A stretch of DNA of 64,000 bases. Source: Nemophila menziesii (taxonomy: Eukaryota; Streptophyta; Magnoliopsida; Boraginales; Hydrophyllaceae). This document shows positions 59,601-64,000 of the stretch, in pieces (the first letter of the stretch is position 1; every line of letters begins with the position of its first letter). The translations under genes were made by a program, and so were the position numbers. The stretch spans positions 16,850,001 through 16,914,000 of the forward strand of contig JARWIR010000008.1 in NCBI GenBank assembly GCA_029959085.1. The letters are read 5' to 3'. Below the pieces are notes generated by a model. It was not told the DNA's origin. It made no database searches and worked only from the letters and a program-made list of their open reading frames with translations.

Positions 59601-60700
59601 ATTTTGCTTTCTTCACTTCAGTCACAAAGGTATATTTTTTAAGATTTTTGTTAATGGTGTTTGCGATTGAAGGTTTTGTTAAGTCAAGTATATTCTTATA
59701 GTCTCTTGCTCCTACTAAGGTAAAAATATTCTAAAAACAAGAAATGATCTCATTATTTATTAGTATAAGTTCTTCTAACAATATACCTTATTAGTTTGTA
59801 ATCATTTTGATGGAGTTTCTTTTTTCACCTTCTTTGGTACATGCATGATAGGATGTAGTGTTTCTATCACCCTTCTGTAGCCATAGATTTCTGGATTTGT
59901 CTTTCCAGTAGCTTTCTTCTTTATTCTGTATCTCTTCTAGATATTTTGTGATTTCCTTTTATTCATCTCATGAGTTACTAGGTGATTTATCATTTGACAT
60001 CTTTTCTAATTTTTCCATTAGTATCTCAATGGTCTTATTTTGATTTAATAATTTGTTTCTCTTCCTTTTTCTAAGTAAAATACTACATTAATTAAGTTTA
60101 TAGTTGAGTATATTGCTAGTTTTTCCACTAAGCTCCTTAATATTATTCCATAGTATTTGTATAATTTTAAAACAATATTTTTCCTTGGTAAATATGATTC
60201 AAAATGGAACACTATTTTGTTGGTTATGAATTGTTTTTCAATGTAAGACCAAGGGAGAATGGTCTGATCCTATGGCTGGGATCATTACTACCCATGCTTG
60301 TGGAAATAAATTATATTAAGAATTATTACGAAGGCCTCTGTCTAAGTTATTTTTAATCAATTATGATCCTTATCTTTTATTGGTCCAAGAGACGGTACGT
60401 CCATAATTGGTTGCCTAATCTAGATTATTAAGGTCAATCATTTTATTGGAATATTTCATTGTTTTTATGGTATTGATTACCACCTAGTTTTTCATCAATA
60501 CACCTGATAGAGTTAAAATTACCAATAAGGTTCCATGGTTCAATCCTGGTTTACAATTGCTATGTTATTAAGTGAACTAGTTTTATGGGCTTCATAGGGG
60601 CTACCATACACTAGGTGGTATAAGCATATATATTTTTATCATATTGAATTTTAACATGTATAATTTTCTCATAGCTATTGATAATTTCAATTTAAGTATC
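56660..60700 (-). pseudogene. Old, heavily decayed LINE
   Basis: Read on the minus strand, domains appear in LINE order. Endonuclease traces lie near 60550-60240 (WTNKR, PAIGSDHSPL). A reverse-transcriptase entry lies near 59580 (GPDGYIVIFF). Reverse transcriptase proper is at 59353-58979 (NGNQPAFIPNRFIQDNTMID, AIKADIKLSYEHIEWNFLN). zf-RVT is near 57790-57620 (WRAINFLLPTEEILQKRHIT, SVKHLLFTCP). The RNase H-like C-terminus is at 57064-56690 (SKSRNCATNWVAKHELLGTL). Breaks are very frequent. A T-rich end at about 56660-56690 fits an A-tail. Confidence 0.75.
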
Positions 60701-61244
60701 CTTTTTTAACTAATAGTGATAATACTTCTTTAGCTCCCACGGGTTCAATTGTATATTTTGCTATCATCTTATATAAACTTGCTAAATTCTTAATAAAATG
60801 TAACTCGGTCTGGTCTAGGAACCGGTATGGATCAGTCTTGTTAGCGTGCTGACTAGGCACTAAATTTATGAATTATCCTGTCATTTTCACTAAATCATTT
60901 AAGGGAATATGAACTGCATTTAACATCCTTATTGGACGTAAGCTTCTTGATTTTACTTTAAAGCTTATTTTTAGTGTTTATACCTGTTTGTCCTGCTATA
61001 TCTTTTAAGCTAAGGATAACCTAGTGTAGTTATCTACATAGGTTAGGAGTCTCACCTTCTCTAATGCACTACTCTAGTAGTTTATCTATTCACTGGTCAT
61101 GGATACAACCAGTCTATTTTGCATAATTTAACTTCTGCGCATATTTGATATTTAACAAAATCATCAATATTGTGAACATAACATAGTATAATAATGGAAA
61201 TACTAGTCAACAAAACAAATGGTTTATTAGGCTACCATGTCGCT
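60701..61244. other. Intergenic, nothing recognised
   Basis: AT-rich sequence between the old LINE and a copia fragment; it may hold more decayed LINE 5' sequence. Confidence 0.35.
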
Positions 61245-61610
61245 CATACAAAGACTAGATACTCAAAGAGAAATAATTGCATCTTTATCCAAATTAGTTA
61301 ATGAAGTTAAGAACAAATATCCACCCGTCCAGGTCCCATGTCCTAATAGGTTCACCATTTTTTTGTATAACCGATTTTCCCCCATTAAAAATCAATCTTA
61401 GGCCCACCGAGTTGAGAAGACTACCTGAAATCACATTGTTCCAAAGGTAAATGACAAAGAGGACACTATATAAAACTAAAGTTTTACCGGAGGTTAGTTT
61501 GAATTAAATCTTTCCTTCTCCAAGTACACGGGGCGTGGATGAATTCCCCACGATGACATGATCTCCAACGGCTGTTTCTTCCAACTCCTTGAACAGTCTC
61601 TTGTCTGAAT
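61245..61610 (-). pseudogene. Ty1/copia protease to pre-integrase fragment
   Basis: The minus strand reads FKELEETAVGDHVIVGNSST, PRVLGEGKI, KLTSGKTLVLYSVLFV and NVISGSLLNSVGLRLIFNGG. This is the copia region after the protease, normally of the form LTSGKTLxLxxVLYVP...NLVSGSLL. It is a short truncated relic just upstream of the tRNA pair. Confidence 0.7.
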
Positions 61611-61614
61611 ATAT

Positions 61615-61658
61615 GTGCTAGGAGGTTACAGTGTCCTCCTAGCAACCTCCTAGCACAT
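61615..61658. repeat. Perfect inverted repeat upstream of the tRNA pair
   Basis: gtgctaggaggtt and aacctcctagcac are exact reverse complements (13 bp) around a 16-base loop that itself repeats cctcctagc. The hairpin ends about 25 bp before tRNA-Gly. Its function is unknown; it could be a relic of an insertion end. Confidence 0.75.
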
Positions 61659-61683
61659 ATAAGAAATACATATTTATCATTCA

Positions 61684-61754
61684 GCACCAGTGGTCTAGTG
61701 GTAGAATAGTACCCTGCCACGGTACAGACCCGGGTTCGATTCCCGGCTGGTGCA
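61684..61754 (+). tRNA. tRNA-Gly (GCC)
   Basis: 71 nt. The acceptor arms GCACCAG and CTGGTGC pair fully, with discriminator A. The anticodon loop CTGCCAC carries GCC. The A box (TGGTCTAGTGG) and B box (GGTTCGATTCC) are intact. It has the plant nuclear form with no CCA encoded. A TATA-like AT-rich stretch lies upstream. No run of four or more T follows before the next tRNA. Confidence 0.95.
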
Positions 61755-61760
61755 TTCTTT

Positions 61761-61765
61761 GCGGG

Positions 61766-61808
<43 letters not shown>

Positions 61809-61833
61809 GCGTGTTCGATCCACGCTCACCGCA
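61761..61833 (+). tRNA. tRNA-Phe (GAA)
   Basis: 73 nt. The acceptor GCGGGGA pairs with TCACCGC in the usual plant tRNA-Phe fashion, and the anticodon loop CTGAAGA carries GAA. The A box (TAGCTCAGTTGG) and B box (GTTCGATCC) are intact. It starts six bases after tRNA-Gly, and a T7 run at 61841-61847 is a good polymerase III terminator. Confidence 0.95.
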
Positions 61834-61840
61834 TATTATG

Positions 61841-61847
61841 TTTTTTT
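61841..61847 (+). terminator. Polymerase III terminator after tRNA-Phe
   Basis: Seven T residues eight bases after the tRNA-Phe end. Because the six-base spacer between the tRNAs (ttcttt) has only three consecutive T, both may be read as one precursor ending here. Confidence 0.6.
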
Positions 61848-62114
61848 GGCACCTTTTTTACTAAAGTCCAATTATACAATTTAACCTCAAATGCTATTTA
61901 TATATCTTTCCAGTCGTAGCTTGATTCACATATTTCATTTTTGTCCATGGAGATCTCGTTTCTAATCGTGGAGATCTCTTTTGGCACCCTTTTTACTAAA
62001 GTCCAATTATACAGTTTAACCTCAAATGTTATATATACATCTTTCCAGTCGTAGCTTGATTCACATATTTCATTTTTGTCCATGGAGATCTCGTTTCTAA
62101 TCGTGGAGATCTCG
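61845..62114. repeat. 135-bp tandem duplication downstream of the tRNAs
   Basis: Two units (61845-61979 and 61980-62114) share ttttggcacc, actaaagtccaattataca, ttccagtcgtagcttgattc and catggagatctcgtttctaa, with few differences. The unit starts at the T-run that terminates tRNA-Phe. Short minus-strand frames across it are repeat artefacts. Confidence 0.85.
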
Positions 62115-62700
62115 TCTCGTTTCCAGGCGAGCTTCAACATTGGTGGGTCCTTGTGTGTTATAAAATAATATGCTAAAGTAGAGGACTCACAAACCGCAAG
62201 TGTAAGGTTGTCGGATTACAGGAACATAAAGATTTTTTAAGGTGACTATCTTATTGGCTGCTGAACCTGCTCTTAAGAGCTTCGAAAAGATTTGCGCTTC
62301 ATTAGAGGTACAAGCTCATGATCACGAATTCATTGAGGAAAACAGGTTGGAAAGAAACTCTTAGGGACAAAGATATATCTTGTTTGCATAAAGAAGACCG
62401 AGCGAAATCGTGTAACATGGCTTTGTAGAGTCATTCGAGAAGCAAAAAAAACATGGAAAGCAACAGTTGATTTTATGAACGATAGGAAACAAAGATTTAA
62501 ATACAAGCGATGCGTCTAGCTATAGTCCTTCTTGCACGTGGATGGAATCGATATCTCAACAATAATGGTACTTGAAAAGCCGACTTGCTGGTTTTAAAGT
62601 GAGATAGTTACTCACAACTTCTATAATGAAAAGTAATTGAGATTGTCTAATTTTTCCAAGTTGACATAGTCAATGGGTGAGATAATGAGTTACGCTCTAC
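62115..62700. other. Unrecognised stretch, possibly decayed retroelement
   Basis: Slightly more GC-rich than its surroundings. A broken plus-strand frame reads VTILLAAEPALKSFEKICAS and LEVQAHDHEFIEENRLERNS before stops. I cannot assign it. Confidence 0.3.
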
Positions 62701-63340
62701 ATTTGGTGTGTGTTGTATCAGAAGGTTTTGTACTGGCTATTAAACATGAAAGGGATAGTACGTCTACCTGGGATACCAAAGGAGATTGTGTCTGATAGAG
62801 ATCCGAGATTTACCTTGAGATTTTGGAATAGTATGCAACAAGCTATTGGTACCGATTTGAGGCTAAGTACCTCCTTCCCTCCCCAAACTAACGGTCAAAC
62901 CGAAAGGGCAGTTCAGATTTTGAAAAAATTACTTCGATCATGTGTCATGGACTTTAAAGGTAATTGGGTATTGCATACTCAGCTGATTGAGTTCGCTTGA
63001 AATGATAACTACCAGTCCAGTTTACAGATGGCCCTTTACGAAGCTCTCTATGGAAGAAAATGCAAGATCCCATTGTATTGGGATCTCGGTGAAAGGAAAG
63101 TAATAGGTCTACAACCCCTTGAGGAGACTGAGGAAAAATTTAAACTTAGTCGAGCGAGAATTAAAACAGCTCAAGACATGCAAAAGAGTTGGGTGGACTT
63201 GAAACGTAACGCGTTAGAATTCAAGGTCGGTAATCACGTGTTTCTTAAGGTATCACCAACTAGAGGTGTGAGTATATTTGGGGTTCAAGGTAAACTAAGT
63301 ACTTGATATGTTGCTCCTTTTGAAATTTAAGAACGAGTTA
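62701..63340 (+). pseudogene. Ty3/gypsy integrase fragment
   Basis: The integrase core RLPGIPKEIVSDRDPRFTLR, then SFPPQTNGQTERAVQILKKL, keeps the second Asp (SDRD) and the Glu (TNGQTERA) of the DDE site. A stop at 62998-63000 interrupts the next block, which resumes ALYEALYGRKCKIPLYWDLG and ends with the C-terminal KVSPTRG...YVAPFEI region after further stops. Similar order is found in chromovirus (Del/Tekay-type) polyproteins. The frame is cut at ERVSE by the inverted LTR. Confidence 0.8.
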
Positions 63341-63345
63341 GTGAG

Positions 63346-64000
63346 TGGTGGAGCCTAGGATGTGATAAAAATATAATATAAGTAACGTGCAATTAATCAC
63401 CCTAGTCTAGCACGGTTATGCAAGTATACAGATCGTATGCAAGTTTTAATAAATAAGTAAGATTCGTTCCGCAGAGACTACGAAGGTTAGGGGAATCTTA
63501 TGCAATAATCAAGTACAAATATTAAAAGGTAGAACAAATAAAACGCAGAAAAAGTAAAGATAAATAGATTTTTATTTGGTTTTTCAATTAACTAAATTAG
63601 ACTAATAAAGTAAAGACAGAAAATTAAATGCAAGAGAAGAAGTTAGTATGAGAGTTTAGCTTGAGTAATAGCATGTAATCCCCACTAGTTGTGTCGTTCT
63701 AAACATGTAAGGGTGAATTATGTAGTATTTCAATAATCGGTTCCAATTGCGCTAGGTAGTTTTAAATAGGGTTCACCTATGTCAATAAGGAGTCCTAAGC
63801 AAACTGTTCCTGCAGTTGGTAAAATAGCAATACACTAAACCATGGTGATTATCTAGTTAGGTTGATTTGTCAGATCTAAAACCGTACACTAGATGTTATG
63901 TGCTAAACATGTAATTAAACACCGTTGTCCATGGTGACCTAAATACTAGATGGTAATTCTATATGGTCGCGATCCACAAGAACACAGAATATAAATCCAA
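63346..64000 (-). repeat. Inverted LTR, continuing past the window
   Basis: It is the reverse complement of the LTR at 1289-2764, starting at its CACCA end (TGGTGGAGCC on the plus strand). Shared blocks include cgtatgcaagttt, attcgttccgcagagacta and aatccccactagt. It inserted into the gypsy integrase relic; the 5 bp before it (gtgag) are the candidate target duplication. Confidence 0.75.

Noticed and set aside
61484..61720. 78-codon minus frame overlapping the tRNA-Gly start
   Set aside because: It is out of frame with the copia fragment that can be read on the same strand and runs into the tRNA gene.
61898..62140. 80-codon minus frame with an internal repeated peptide (EISTIRNEISMDKNEICESS)
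   Set aside because: The peptide repeat is only the 135-bp DNA tandem duplication translated; no independent evidence of coding.

Overview
The window is nuclear DNA from a flowering plant. It is AT-rich and transposon-dense, with split plant-type genes, a PLS-class pentatricopeptide (PPR) protein, a FAR1-related protein, nuclear tRNA-Gly and tRNA-Phe genes, and tRNA-derived SINEs. The R1/Rx-like resistance-gene relic and the SINE types suggest a eudicot, probably an asterid, but the species cannot be read from the sequence. Host genes occupy only a small part; most of the rest is nested, decayed mobile DNA.

Region by region. 1-6.6 kb: the 3' end of an LTR retrotransposon (LTR 1289-2764) inserted into a decayed minus-strand Ty1/copia polyprotein. 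6.6-18.35 kb: a hAT relic invaded by a 6.4-kb two-gene MULE. A 1.26-kb piece of the hAT lies on both sides of the MULE in direct orientation. The hAT 5' part contains five head-to-tail long hairpins and a 478-bp non-autonomous hAT with a clean 8-bp target duplication. 19.5-21.3 kb: a broken CC-NB-LRR gene. 21.4-28.0 kb: a complete but dead Ty1/copia element (TSD CATTC) with a MITE in its 5' LTR and a G-depleted leader. 28.2-29.7 kb: a dispersed repeat and a SINE copied in a 338-bp tandem duplication. 29.8-36.7 kb: a nearly full-length minus-strand LINE split by a 1.54-kb MULE-like element (9-bp TSD). 36.8-39.6 kb: a FAR1-type relic carrying a small hAT, followed by a solo LTR (TSD TTTGG). 41-48.6 kb: SINEs, microsatellites and LINE tails. 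48.9-53.5 kb: the genic island, an intact PPR gene and an intact FRS-like gene that converge. 53.9-55.6 kb: a second member of the MULE-like family seen inside the LINE. 55.9-61.6 kb: a SINE, an old LINE and a copia fragment. 61.68-61.83 kb: tRNA-Gly(GCC) and tRNA-Phe(GAA) six bases apart. 62.7-64 kb: a Ty3/gypsy integrase fragment interrupted by an inverted LTR that leaves the window.

The likely working genes are the PPR protein (organelle RNA processing), the FRS-like protein (domesticated MULE transposase, probable transcription factor) and the two tRNAs. The strongest candidates for something not already catalogued are: the MULE coding for both a PB1-like/SWIM transposase and a convergent GRF-zinc-finger membrane protein inside an oversized direct duplication; the five-hairpin array; and a small MULE-like family with two unlike conserved ends and ACTC-rich interiors.
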